Source: DASUWK01 sp036378435 | GTDB taxonomy: Bacteria > Chloroflexota > Dormibacteria > Dormibacterales > Dormibacteraceae | Length of the DNA stretch: 64,000 nucleotides | NCBI GenBank assembly: GCA_036378435.1 | Contig: DASUWK010000058.1 | Span: 62,001 to 126,000, forward strand | Direction: 5' to 3' | Part shown: positions 26,362 through 34,900 of the stretch, in pieces | Layout: each line of letters begins with the position of its first letter | Position numbering within the stretch: position 1 is the first letter of the stretch | Position numbers and translations under genes: made by a program | The notes under the pieces: model-generated | The model's database searches: none | Told to the model about the DNA's origin: nothing | Seen by the model: only the letters and a program-made list of their open reading frames with translations

Positions 26362-28170
26362 ATGTACTGGCACGGCGGACGCATCGACTGGGGTGATCGG
26401 TCCCAGGTCAAGGTCGAGTGGCCTCTGTTCCGCCGGGCCCTGGGTTACTTCAAGCCGCACTGGAAGGTCGCGATCGGCGTCATCGCCTGCATCGCCTTCG
26501 GGTCGGTGGTCTCGCTGGCACCGGCCTGGTCGATCCAGCAGCTGATCCAGCACGCGTTCACGAACTTCAGCTACGGGCTGATCGTGTTCCTGGTGGCCGT
26601 GAGCCTCCTCGGCACCGCTCTCGACTCGCTGTCCGGCGTCCTCCAGTCCTACTTGCGGGCTCAGATCTCGCAGGGGATCATGTACGACCTGCGGCACGAG
26701 CTCTTCGGCCGCATGCTGAAGCAGTCGGTCTCGTTCTTCACGCGCAGCCGGACCGGCGACGTGATGTCGCGGCTGTCGAACGACGTGAGCGGCATCCAGG
26801 ACGTGGTGTCGGGAACGGTCTTCGACGCGATCTCCAACATCGGGATGTTCACCGCCGCCGTCATCTACATGGCGGTCCAGAGCTGGCAGCTCACCCTGGT
26901 GGCGCTGGCCGTGGTGCCGCTCTTCGCCCTGCCCACCCGTCGCGTCGGAACCCGCACGTTCCTGGCGCGGAAGGACACCCAGGCGCAGCTCTCCAAGGTG
27001 ACCGCCTTCATGCAGGAGACCATTGGGATCTCCGGCGTGCTGCTCGTGAAGGCGTTCGGCAAGGAACGCTCGGAGATGGCCCGCTTCCGCGGTTTGACCG
27101 ACGAGCTGCGAAGGCTCGAGATCCGGCAGACGATGGTCGGCCGCTGGTTCTTCATGATCATGCGGCTGCTCGGGTCAGGCGGCCCAGCGGTGATCTTCCT
27201 GGCCGGGTTCTGGCTGGTCAAGGTGCACCTCGCGAGCCCCGCCGTGGTCCTCACCTTCGGCACCGTGCTGCTCGGCCGCCTCTACGGCCCGGTCTCGACG
27301 TTCGCCGGGCTGCAAGTGAACGTGATCGGCTCGCTGGCGCTGTTCCAGCGCATCTTCGAATACATCGACCTGCCCTTCGAGGTCGACGAGAAGCCCGACG
27401 CCAAACCGCTGGAGCCGGGCGGCGGCCGCGTCACCTTCGAGGGCGTGACGTTCAGCTACCGCGCTGACGCCCCTCCCGCGCTCGAGAACGTCGCCTTCGA
27501 GATCCAGCCCGGACAGCTCGCCGCCCTGGTCGGCCCCAGCGGCGCCGGCAAGACCACGGTCACCTCGCTGGTCCCGCGCTTCTACGACCCGCAGCAGGGG
27601 CGCGTCCTGATCGACGGCCAGGACGTTCGCGACGTCACGCTGGAGTCGCTCGCGGCCCAGCTCGGCATCGTGTTCCAGGACACCTTCCTCTTCCACGACA
27701 CGGTCCGCGCGAACCTTCTTTACGCGCGACCGGGGGCGACCCAAGACGAGATGGTCGCCGCCGCGCGCGCCGCGAACATCCACGACTTCATCGAGTCGCT
27801 GCCCGACGGCTACGAAACCATCGTCGGCGAGCGCGGCCATCGCCTGAGCGGCGGCGAGAAGCAGCGGATGGCGATCGCTCGCGTCATCCTGCGCGACCCG
27901 CGGATCCTGATCCTCGACGAGGCGACCTCGAACCTCGACAGCGAGTCCGAGCACCTGATCCAGGCGGCGCTGCGCCCGCTGATGCAAGACCGGACGTCGA
28001 TCGTGATCGCGCACCGGCTGTCGACCATCCTGGCGGCGGACGTGATTTTGGTCCTCGACGGCGGCAAGCTCGTCGAACAGGGCACGCACTTCGAGCTGCT
28101 GCAGCGCGGCGGGCTCTACGCAAAGCTCTACGAGCGGCAGTTCGCCGCCGCAGAGCGCGCGGTCGTATAA
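26362..28170 (+). CDS. ABC exporter half-transporter (fused permease and ATPase)
   Basis: This has 602 residues. The N-terminal membrane domain has six helices (from VAIGVIACIAFGSVVSLA) and the segment FFTRSRTGDVMSRLSNDV of type-1 exporters. The ATPase domain (from about 350) has Walker A GPSGAGKTT, Q-loop FQDTFLF, signature LSGGEKQR, Walker B ILILDEATSNLD and switch AHRLS. It works as a dimer, and drug or lipid export is typical. It starts 12 bp after the GDPD gene, so the two may share a transcript. Confidence 0.95.
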   Translation: MYWHGGRIDWGDRSQVKVEWPLFRRALGYFKPHWKVAIGVIACIAFGSVVSLAPAWSIQQLIQHAFTNFSYGLIVFLVAVSLLGTALDSLSGVLQSYLRAQISQGIMYDLRHELFGRMLKQSVSFFTRSRTGDVMSRLSNDVSGIQDVVSGTVFDAISNIGMFTAAVIYMAVQSWQLTLVALAVVPLFALPTRRVGTRTFLARKDTQAQLSKVTAFMQETIGISGVLLVKAFGKERSEMARFRGLTDELRRLEIRQTMVGRWFFMIMRLLGSGGPAVIFLAGFWLVKVHLASPAVVLTFGTVLLGRLYGPVSTFAGLQVNVIGSLALFQRIFEYIDLPFEVDEKPDAKPLEPGGGRVTFEGVTFSYRADAPPALENVAFEIQPGQLAALVGPSGAGKTTVTSLVPRFYDPQQGRVLIDGQDVRDVTLESLAAQLGIVFQDTFLFHDTVRANLLYARPGATQDEMVAAARAANIHDFIESLPDGYETIVGERGHRLSGGEKQRMAIARVILRDPRILILDEATSNLDSESEHLIQAALRPLMQDRTSIVIAHRLSTILAADVILVLDGGKLVEQGTHFELLQRGGLYAKLYERQFAAAERAVV

Positions 28171-28204
28171 GAAATCCGACCTCCGCGCGTCACTTAATAG
28201 AGGG

Positions 28205-28714
28205 ATGCGTCAGCTGCTGGTCGTCGAGTTCATCGCGCTCGACGGCATTCTCGAAGACACCGTCGCCGGATTGGGCCTGGACGCCCAGCGCACGACGACC
28301 GCGTATCTCTTCGGCCGCCGCACGTACGAGCAGGCGGCGAGCTACTGGATGGCTCATCCCGAGGACGCCGGCATGGCCGAGCACCTCGCGGAGACGCCGA
28401 AATACGTGATCAGCAAGAGCCTCAGCTGGCCCAAGTGGCCCAACACCCAGGTCCTCGGCGGCGGGGTCACCGCCGCCGTCAACTCGCTGAAAGCGCGAGG
28501 CGAGGGCAACGTCGTGGTGCTCGGCAGCGCGCAGCTTGTGCGCGAGCTCGTGGCCGAGAACCTGGTGGACGCCTATCGCATCTACGTCAGTCCCGTGCTG
28601 CTCGGCGCCGGGCGCCGCCTCTTCGACGACGTGCGCACGGAACGCGACCTGCGGCTGGTCGACTGCCGGCCGGCGGGCGGGGGCCTCGTGGTCCTGAACT
28701 ACTCCGCGCGCTGA
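28205..28714 (+). CDS. Dihydrofolate reductase-like (RibD C-terminal) protein
   Basis: The 169 residues begin with MRQLLVVEFIALDGILEDTVAG, then YLFGRRTYEQAASYW and NVVVLGSAQLVRELVAENLVDAYRIYVSPVLLG. This is the RibD-C/YyaP family, distantly related to DHFR. The family's true substrates are mostly unknown; NADPH-linked reduction is likely. A modest RBS (AGAGGG) precedes ATG 28205. Confidence 0.88.
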   Translation: MRQLLVVEFIALDGILEDTVAGLGLDAQRTTTAYLFGRRTYEQAASYWMAHPEDAGMAEHLAETPKYVISKSLSWPKWPNTQVLGGGVTAAVNSLKARGEGNVVVLGSAQLVRELVAENLVDAYRIYVSPVLLGAGRRLFDDVRTERDLRLVDCRPAGGGLVVLNYSAR

Positions 28715-28720
28715 GAGGGC

Positions 28721-29602
28721 CTAGGTCCGGGACGGCTCCGGCAGCGCGCTCTGCACCACCGCGGCCAGCGCCTCGATGAACTCGGGCCGGTCGTTGAACA
28801 TCTCGGTGCGGCGGAACTCGACGCCGTGCTCGCGGCAGAAGCCCGCCGTCTCGACGTCGAGGTCGTAGAGGATCTCGAGATGGTCGGCGACGAAACCGAT
28901 CGGGCAGACGAGGACTGAGCGGGCGCCCGAGCGCTCGATCGACTCCAGCAGGTCGGGCCCCAGCCACGGCTCCCCGGTGTGGCTCGCCGACTGGTAGGCG
29001 AACTCCCACGGGATATCGAGATCCGCGGCGGCCAGCTCCGACGACCGCAGCAGCTGATCCTGGTACATGTCGCCCTCGGCGAGGATCCGGGCGGGCAGCG
29101 AGTGCGCCGTGAAGAACAGGCGCTCGGGCGTGAAGTCGCGCAGGGCCTCGCGCAGCCGCAGCTGGACGGCGGCGATGAAAGCCGGGTGGTCGTGAAAGCC
29201 AGGGACGAAGATCAGGTCGCCGTCCCAGGCCTGGCGCAGGCCGGCCTCGTACGAGCCCAGGCTCATGCGCGCGTAGTGCGGCGCGAGCGGCACTCCGACC
29301 AGGCGCTCGACGCCGGTGGCCGCGGCCTCGCGGGCGCCGCCGCCGATGAACGGCTCTGAATGCTTGAACCCGACGAACGCCGGCAGGCCCAGCCGCCGGC
29401 CGAGGGCGTCGGCCTGATTGCGGGTTATCTCCGCCAGGGGCGAGGCGCCGCCGATGGCCTGGTAGCGCGAGACCAGCTTCGCGAGCGCCTCGGGCGAGGG
29501 GGCGCGCCCACCCCGGATGTGGGTGAAGTACGCCTCGATCCCCGCCTCGTCGCCGGGGCTGCCGTAAGCCATGCAGAGAAGGCCGGTCTTCACCTCAGGC
29601 AT
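28721..29602 (-). CDS. hemH: Ferrochelatase
   Basis: The 293 residues start at ATG 29602, chosen to overlap the hemE stop by 8 bp and because MPEVKTGLLCMAYGSP is the expected N-terminus. FFTAHSLPARI supplies the catalytic His and VLVCPIGFVADHLEILYDLD the conserved Glu. It inserts Fe2+ into the porphyrin ring, the last or near-last step of haem synthesis. The acidic and short form fits the monoderm-type enzyme that uses coproporphyrin III, but this cannot be settled without hemQ/hemY elsewhere. It is membrane-associated or soluble. Confidence 0.93.
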   Translation of the reverse strand: MPEVKTGLLCMAYGSPGDEAGIEAYFTHIRGGRAPSPEALAKLVSRYQAIGGASPLAEITRNQADALGRRLGLPAFVGFKHSEPFIGGGAREAAATGVERLVGVPLAPHYARMSLGSYEAGLRQAWDGDLIFVPGFHDHPAFIAAVQLRLREALRDFTPERLFFTAHSLPARILAEGDMYQDQLLRSSELAAADLDIPWEFAYQSASHTGEPWLGPDLLESIERSGARSVLVCPIGFVADHLEILYDLDVETAGFCREHGVEFRRTEMFNDRPEFIEALAAVVQSALPEPSRT

Positions 29603-30629
29603 TGACCGGGGTCCATTCGCCCACGGTCTGCACGAGCAGCTGAAGGTTCTCGAGCGGTGACTCCGGCAGCACGCCATGGCCGAGGTTGAAGACGTGCCCC
29701 GGGCGCCCGCCCGCCTCTCTCAGGACCTGGCGAGCGCGTTCGCTGACCAGCGCCGGAGGCCCCAGCACCACCGCTGGATCGAGGTTGCCCTGCACGCCAA
29801 GCTCGTGACCGACGCGCCGCCAGCCTTCGTCGAGCCGCACTCGCCAGTCGAGCGACACCACGTCGCAGCCGGAGCCGGCGATCGCCTCGAGCAGGCCCGC
29901 AGTCCCCGTGCCGAAGTGGATGCGCGGGACGCCCAGGGACGCGGTCTCCTCAAAGATCAGGCGCGTGTGCGGCAGCACGCGCTCGGTGTAGTCGAGCGGC
30001 GCCAGCGCGCCGACCCAGCTGTCGAACAGTTGGAGCGCCTGCGCCCCGGCCTGCACCTGCGCGCGCAGGTACGCGACCTGCGTCCGGGCGAGCTTGTCCA
30101 GCAGGGCGTGAAAGGCGCCGGGCTGGCTGTGCATGAACTGCTTGGTCAGCTTGAAGTCGCGCGTCGGCCGCCCCTCGATGAGATAGCTCGCGAGCGTGAA
30201 GGGCGCGCCCGCGAAGCAGATCACGGGCACCGGCGACTCGCGAACGACGATGCGCACTGCCTCCAGCACCTGCGGAACCCCCTCGTCGGCTGCGGGCACG
30301 CGCAGCCTGTCGACGTCAGCCGGCGAGCGGATCGGGTTGGAGATGACGGGCCCGACGTCTTCGACCAGGTCGAAGTCGACGCCCATCGCCCGCAGCGGCA
30401 GCATGATGTCGGCGAACATCACCGCCGCATCGACGCCCAGCCGCCGCACCGGCTGCAGCGTCACCTCGGCGCACAGCTCCGGCTGCGCCACAATGTCGAT
30501 GAGCTTCCACTTCTCGCGCAGAGCCCGGTACTCGGGCAGCGACCGGCCAGCCTGGCGCATCAGCCAGATCGGGGTGCGCTCCACCGGCTGGCGGCGGCAG
30601 GCGCGCAAAAAGAGCGAATCGGAGCTCAT
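29595..30629 (-). CDS. hemE: Uroporphyrinogen decarboxylase
   Basis: The 344-residue enzyme has the N-terminal signature PIWLMRQAGRSLPEY, then FADIMLPLRAMGVDFDLVEDVGPV and a second conserved LVQLFDSWVGAL-like stretch. It removes four acetate carboxyls from uroporphyrinogen III to give coproporphyrinogen III. ATG 30629 (MSSDSLFLRAC) is preferred, with GGGGA 7 nt upstream; a GTG at 30641 is also possible. hemH follows with overlapping stop and start, so hemE-hemH is one operon. Confidence 0.94.
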   Translation of the reverse strand: MSSDSLFLRACRRQPVERTPIWLMRQAGRSLPEYRALREKWKLIDIVAQPELCAEVTLQPVRRLGVDAAVMFADIMLPLRAMGVDFDLVEDVGPVISNPIRSPADVDRLRVPAADEGVPQVLEAVRIVVRESPVPVICFAGAPFTLASYLIEGRPTRDFKLTKQFMHSQPGAFHALLDKLARTQVAYLRAQVQAGAQALQLFDSWVGALAPLDYTERVLPHTRLIFEETASLGVPRIHFGTGTAGLLEAIAGSGCDVVSLDWRVRLDEGWRRVGHELGVQGNLDPAVVLGPPALVSERARQVLREAGGRPGHVFNLGHGVLPESPLENLQLLVQTVGEWTPVNA

Positions 30630-30704
30630 CGGCGTCCCCACGTTACTCAGTCTTGGTGGCAGGCGTTTGCTGGTTGGAGGGCGCAGAACGCATCATCGCT
30701 CGCG

Positions 30705-31199
30705 GTGGCGCCGCTCTCCGAGTTTGACCATGTGTACGAGGAGCTATTCGGGCGGATCTACGGCTACGTCCGCGCCCAGCTGATGCACGACGCTGACGCC
30801 GAGGACGTCACGGCCACCGTGTTCATGAACGCCTACCGCGCATGGCCTCGGTACGAGCCGCAGGCCCAGACGCCCGCCGCGTGGCTGTTCCGCATCGCCC
30901 GCAATGCCATCCTGGACTTTCACCGCGGCTCGGGGCGGCGGGAGCGCCTCGTGCGGGTCGTGGGGCGCGAGCGCGAGGACGTCCCTGACCCGGCGGTCGA
31001 AGCCGAGCGGAGCCTCGAGCACCAGCGGTTGCTGGCCGCGGTCGAGGGGCTGCCCGAAAGGCAGCGGGAGGTCGTGCGCCTGCGTATGGCGGACCTCTCC
31101 TTCCTTGAGATCGGAACGCTCATCGACTCCACAGACGATGCGGCGAAGATGCTGTACCACCGAGCCCTGCGGGCCCTGAGGGAGATGCTGGCCGAGTGA
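30705..31199 (+). CDS. ECF-type RNA polymerase sigma factor (second)
   Basis: A 164-residue protein from GTG 30705. Region 2 is EELFGRIYGYVRAQLMHDAD / DVTATVFMNAYRAWPRYEP with the promoter-melting segment AAWLFRIARNAILDFHR; region 4 is LPERQREVVRLRMADLSFLE with a helix-turn-helix to the C-terminus. It overlaps the next gene by 4 bp (GTGA), so it is paired with that membrane protein. It is divergent from hemE; whether haem genes are targets is unknown. Confidence 0.9.
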   Translation: MAPLSEFDHVYEELFGRIYGYVRAQLMHDADAEDVTATVFMNAYRAWPRYEPQAQTPAAWLFRIARNAILDFHRGSGRRERLVRVVGREREDVPDPAVEAERSLEHQRLLAAVEGLPERQREVVRLRMADLSFLEIGTLIDSTDDAAKMLYHRALRALREMLAE

Positions 31200-31873
31200 C
31201 CGACGAATTGGACGACCTCGAGGAGCGCCTGCGCGCCGCGCACGCGTTCGAGCCGCGCCCCGGCCTGCAGGCCGAGGTCCGCTCGCAGCTTCGGCTTGGC
31301 CGCCAGCTGCCCTGGGCTGCGTTCTCGGCCGCCGCCGCGGTCCTCGTCGCTGCTGTTGGCGTCGGCTATCTGCTGAGTCACTCGCCCCACGGCTTGGGGA
31401 CGGGCGCGTCAACCAGCAGCGCCTCCCGGGGGGTTGCGATCGCGGCGTTCGGTCCGGTACCGAAGCCGCCGCTGCTCCACTGGACCACCGGCGCCAGCGC
31501 CGGCGGCGCCTCGCGCAGCGCGCCGGCGGCCACACCCTCCGCTCAAGCCGACCAGGTGCAGCCTGTTTTCGGCCTCCCGCGCCCGGCGCAGACGCTGCCC
31601 GACTTTGCCGTCGTCTACCGGTGGAAGCCGGCGGGTGGCGGCCAGCAAGGGTGTGCCCCGCCGGCCGGGCTCCTGTACACCGTCGTGACCGGCCCGCTGC
31701 CTTGTGGCCAGCCCTACGGCGCCTCCGATTACCGGCTGGCGCCGGCGCCGAGCGGGTCGTTCCTTGTCTATGTGGGCGTCTCTGACGGCGCCTACGGCTA
31801 CCTCGAGCCGGCTTATGAGGAGCCCGACGGCACCATCGCGTCGGCCCTCGCGCCCGACGAACTGCGGGGATAA
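31196..31873 (+). CDS. Single-pass membrane protein, putative anti-sigma factor
   Basis: The 225 residues begin with an acidic 40-residue cytoplasmic part (MTDELDDLEERLRAAHAFEP), then one membrane helix, WAAFSAAAAVLVAAVGVGYLL, and an outer domain rich in Gly, Pro and Ala with a Cys pair (QGCAPPAG and LPCGQ). The coupled start (GTG inside the sigma stop) and topology make it the likely regulator of that sigma factor, although there is no zinc-finger motif. Confidence 0.68.
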   Translation: MTDELDDLEERLRAAHAFEPRPGLQAEVRSQLRLGRQLPWAAFSAAAAVLVAAVGVGYLLSHSPHGLGTGASTSSASRGVAIAAFGPVPKPPLLHWTTGASAGGASRSAPAATPSAQADQVQPVFGLPRPAQTLPDFAVVYRWKPAGGGQQGCAPPAGLLYTVVTGPLPCGQPYGASDYRLAPAPSGSFLVYVGVSDGAYGYLEPAYEEPDGTIASALAPDELRG

Positions 31874-31885
31874 TCGCGGCAGGCG

Positions 31886-33508
31886 ATGCAGATCCTGCCC
31901 GAGAACACGTACGCCGCCGATCCGGCCCTGCGCTCACTGCTCGGCGCCTGGCTGACGCCGGAAGCGATGGCTTTCGCCGAGCCGCGGCTCCAGGAGATGG
32001 GCCGCGCCGCGGCCCACGAGCTGAGCGAATGGGGTCGGGAGTGCGAGCGGCAGCCGGCCTGGCTCAGGACCATCGAGCCCTGGGGCGAGAGGGTCGACGA
32101 GGTCGTCTATTCGGAGGCCTGGCGCCGCCTGGGGGAGGTCGCCACCCGCTCCGGGCTGACCAACCTGCCCTACAGCCCAGAGGCTCTCCAGGCGTGCGGC
32201 CCGGACCTGCGCGTCGTTCACCTCGCGCTCTGCTACCTCTTCGAGCCGGGTACGGCCACCTACAGCTGCCCGGTGGCGATGACCGACGCCGCCGCGCGGG
32301 TCCTGCACGAGTTCGGCCCGGACGAGCTCCGCGACCAGGTGCTGCCGCGTCTGATCTCGACCGACCCCGCGGAAGCGTGGACGGCCGGCCAGTGGATGAC
32401 CGAGCAGCAGGGCGGCTCCGACGTTGGCGCCAACCAGGTCGAGGCGCGGCGCGATGGCGGTGGCTGGCGGCTCTACGGCCGCAAATTCTTCTGCTCGAAC
32501 GTCGGTGGTGAGGTCGTGCTCGCGCTCGCGCGCGCGCCCGGGGACACGGCCGGCACTCGCGGCCTCGGACTGTTCCTGATCCCGCGCCTGCTGCCCGACG
32601 GCAAGCGCAACCAGTACCGGATCGATCGCCTCAAGGAGAAGCTCGGCACCCGCGCCATGGCGACCGGCGAGGTCACGTTGGAGGGCGCTGTGGCCTACCA
32701 GGTCGGCGAGCTGGATCGCGGCTTCGCGCAGATGACCCCGATGCTGAACATCACGCGGCTGCACAACGCGACGGCGTCGGCGGCCGCCATGCGCCGGGGA
32801 CTGCAGCTCGCGCGCGAGTTCGCCCGCCGGCGTTCGGCTTTCGGCCGCAGGCTCGAGGACCAGCCGCTCCAGCGCCAGGTGCTGGTCGACATGGCGGTCA
32901 AGGCCGAGGCGGTGCTCCTGCTGACGATGCGCATGGCGCGCTTGCTGGGTCGCGTCGAGAACGGGCATGCCGACGAGCAGGAGCGGCTGCTCTTCCGCGT
33001 CGGCACCTCCCTGGTGAAGCTCTACACGGCCAAGCTCGCCGTCGCCTACGCGTCGGAGGCGATCGAGGCCTTCGGCGGCCAGGGCTACATGGAGGACACG
33101 GGCATCCCGCGCCTGCTGCGGGACGCGCAGGTCCTTCCGATCTGGGAGGGCACCACCAACGTCCTCTCGCTGGACACGCTGCGCGTGCTCGCCAAGAACC
33201 CCGATGTCGCCGAGGCCTACGCGGACGAGCTCGCGCGCCTGGGGTCGCCGCGGCGAGTCCAGATCATGGACCTGCTCGGCAAGGTCGGCGGCATGGAGCC
33301 TGATGTCGCTCAGCGATGGGCGCGGCGCCTCGCCCACCAGATGGCCGACGCCTGGACGGACGGGCTGCTCCGGGAGGCGGCAGGCAGTGGAGGGCGGCAG
33401 GCGCTGGTGGCCGACCGCTGGGAGCGCGGCGCCGAGCCACCCGATGGCTCGGACGACGGATTCGCCGAGATCGTGGACGGCGCCGGGGTCGTGCAGCCCG
33501 TCGCCTGA
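31886..33508 (+). CDS. AidB-like acyl-CoA dehydrogenase
   Basis: The length of 540 is almost that of E. coli AidB (541). The acyl-CoA dehydrogenase marks are GQWMTEQQGGSDVGAN (FAD/substrate loop), LGTRAMATGEVTLEG, and the C-terminal FGGQGYMEDTGIPRLLRDAQ followed by IWEGTTNV. These closely follow AidB, a flavoprotein linked to alkylation response. No ada-like gene adjoins it. Chain catabolism cannot be excluded. The ATG start is 12 bp after the sigma partner gene, so it may belong to that operon. Confidence 0.85.
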   Translation: MQILPENTYAADPALRSLLGAWLTPEAMAFAEPRLQEMGRAAAHELSEWGRECERQPAWLRTIEPWGERVDEVVYSEAWRRLGEVATRSGLTNLPYSPEALQACGPDLRVVHLALCYLFEPGTATYSCPVAMTDAAARVLHEFGPDELRDQVLPRLISTDPAEAWTAGQWMTEQQGGSDVGANQVEARRDGGGWRLYGRKFFCSNVGGEVVLALARAPGDTAGTRGLGLFLIPRLLPDGKRNQYRIDRLKEKLGTRAMATGEVTLEGAVAYQVGELDRGFAQMTPMLNITRLHNATASAAAMRRGLQLAREFARRRSAFGRRLEDQPLQRQVLVDMAVKAEAVLLLTMRMARLLGRVENGHADEQERLLFRVGTSLVKLYTAKLAVAYASEAIEAFGGQGYMEDTGIPRLLRDAQVLPIWEGTTNVLSLDTLRVLAKNPDVAEAYADELARLGSPRRVQIMDLLGKVGGMEPDVAQRWARRLAHQMADAWTDGLLREAAGSGGRQALVADRWERGAEPPDGSDDGFAEIVDGAGVVQPVA

Positions 33509-33530
33509 GCTCCTCCTCGTCGTCGCGCTG

Positions 33531-33992
33531 GTGTTGATCCTGGCATCGGGAATCACGCGCGTCCGCTCGACCGTCACCGCGAGAGCCGAGGTCACCGTCG
33601 ACCGCCCGCAAGCGGTCGTGTTCGCGGCTCTGGCCGATCCTGCTCACCCGGCCGGCAGGTCGGGCGAAGTCATCGCGGCGGAGGTTTCGGAGCCGATCGG
33701 AGCGGGCAGCGAGTTCCGCCTCCAGTTCCGACATGAAAGCGGCCGCCTGGGCTGGCTCGACGGACGGGTGAGCGAGTATTCGCCGCCCGAGGTGGTCGCC
33801 TACGACGTCCGGGGCGGCCGCGGCATCCTGCGCACGCGGACGACGTACGTGGTCGAGCCAGCCGGCGCGGGCGCGCACGTGCGGGGCGTATTCGAGCTGT
33901 CGCCGCCGTGGGTGATCCGAAAGCGCGTCCAGCGCGCGTTCCAGGCGCATGTCGAGGGGACGCTCAACCGGCTCGCCGAGGACCTCGGCTGA
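33531..33992 (+). CDS. SRPBCC-family (START-like) protein
   Basis: This is 153 residues from GTG 33531, with TTG 33534 next to it. Strands start with VTARAEVTVDRPQAVVFAAL-like sequence and VVEPAGAGAHVRGVFELSPP, closing with the long helix RKRVQRAFQAHVEGTLNRLA of the polyketide cyclase/Bet v1 fold. It should bind a hydrophobic ligand or act in lipid transport. It begins 22 bp after the dehydrogenase gene and converges on the MOSC gene. Confidence 0.75.
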   Translation: MLILASGITRVRSTVTARAEVTVDRPQAVVFAALADPAHPAGRSGEVIAAEVSEPIGAGSEFRLQFRHESGRLGWLDGRVSEYSPPEVVAYDVRGGRGILRTRTTYVVEPAGAGAHVRGVFELSPPWVIRKRVQRAFQAHVEGTLNRLAEDLG

Positions 33993-33995
33993 GCG

Positions 33996-34703
33996 TCAGG
34001 CCGGCTCGACGGCGTCTCCGACGCTGATCTCGCCCGGGCGGTCGACGAGCGCGTAGACGCCGAGCAGGGTCTGGCGCTCCGCCTTGAGCGTCCGAACCAC
34101 GTCGAGGTCGGATTCAAAACCGGGCTGCGCCCGGCCCGGGATCCCGCAGCGCAGAGTCGGCATCACGATCGTCAGCACCACCTGGCCGATCCGCACGGCG
34201 CTCCCGACCCAGCCGTCCTCTGGGAAGCCGGACTCGGCTGTGTCGATCAGCAGGTTCGGCCGGAAGCGCCGAGGATCCCAGGAGCCCGCGCTCGAGCGGC
34301 TCATCAGGTGGACCGGGGCCGCGTCGAGGAACGTGCCGGCCGGGGTGGTGATCTCGAGCAGCGGCGAGGTCTCGTCGGTGGGGTCGAGGTACATCTCGTA
34401 GACGCCGGCGTCGCGGCCGTCCGCCCGCTCGAGCGTCACCTCGCGGCCAAGCCAGTCCGAGGCGTTCGCGCCGCCGTCGGGCAGGTCCATCACGACGTCT
34501 TCGCCCTCGAGCCGCGCGGACCCGAACAGCACGTTGCGGTTCTGCTTGGCCGACACGAGCTTGCCGCTGCGTACGTCGCGCAGCGCCCAGCGCCGATCTC
34601 CCTCCAGGCCGAGCTCGGAGAACGTCGCCCGTTCGAGCCGCTCGCCCTGCATCGACTTGACGGGATAGCGCCAGATCTCGCTCACGATCCCAGCGGCGGT
34701 CAC
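33996..34703 (-). CDS. MOSC-domain protein
   Basis: The 235 residues from GTG 34703 begin VTAAGIVSEIWRYPVKSMQG, the MOSC N-terminal beta-barrel entry, with GLEGDRRWALRDVRSG and RFRPNLLIDTAESGFPEDGW, and a single conserved Cys in LRCGIPGRAQPG. MOSC proteins carry sulfur or bind molybdenum cofactor; mARC-type members reduce N-hydroxylated compounds. Longer in-frame starts exist (to 34865) but translate through the hairpin pair at 34809-34870. Confidence 0.85.
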   Translation of the reverse strand: MTAAGIVSEIWRYPVKSMQGERLERATFSELGLEGDRRWALRDVRSGKLVSAKQNRNVLFGSARLEGEDVVMDLPDGGANASDWLGREVTLERADGRDAGVYEMYLDPTDETSPLLEITTPAGTFLDAAPVHLMSRSSAGSWDPRRFRPNLLIDTAESGFPEDGWVGSAVRIGQVVLTIVMPTLRCGIPGRAQPGFESDLDVVRTLKAERQTLLGVYALVDRPGEISVGDAVEPA

Positions 34704-34808
34704 TTCGACTGGGACGTTAGGCCATTGCGCCCGCGCCGCGGAGCGGCCGTCCACCCGCCGATACACTCCCTCTAGTGAGCGTTTCGCACACCGCCCGCCA
34801 CCCCATGG

Positions 34809-34870
34809 GCGATTTGCCGACAAATCGCCGCGCATTACGCCCCACGGCCTGCCATTTGTCGGCAAATGGC
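34809..34870. repeat. Pair of inverted hairpins, near-complementary
   Basis: Two perfect 8-bp stems with 4-base loops: GCGATTTG-CCGA-CAAATCGC at 34809-34828 and GCCATTTG-TCGG-CAAATGGC at 34851-34870. The second is the reverse complement of the first except for one base pair swapped in both arms, which keeps the stem. They lie between the MOSC gene (-) and the membrane protein gene (+), whose start is 30 bp away, in the shared promoter region. Confidence 0.75.
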
Positions 34871-34900
34871 ACCCCCGGCGGGCCTAGGCGGGCGAGCTAG

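Noticed and set aside
29676..30704. N-terminal 343-residue extension of the second sigma factor
   Set aside because: It is antisense to hemE. The sigma domain starts only at GTG 30705.
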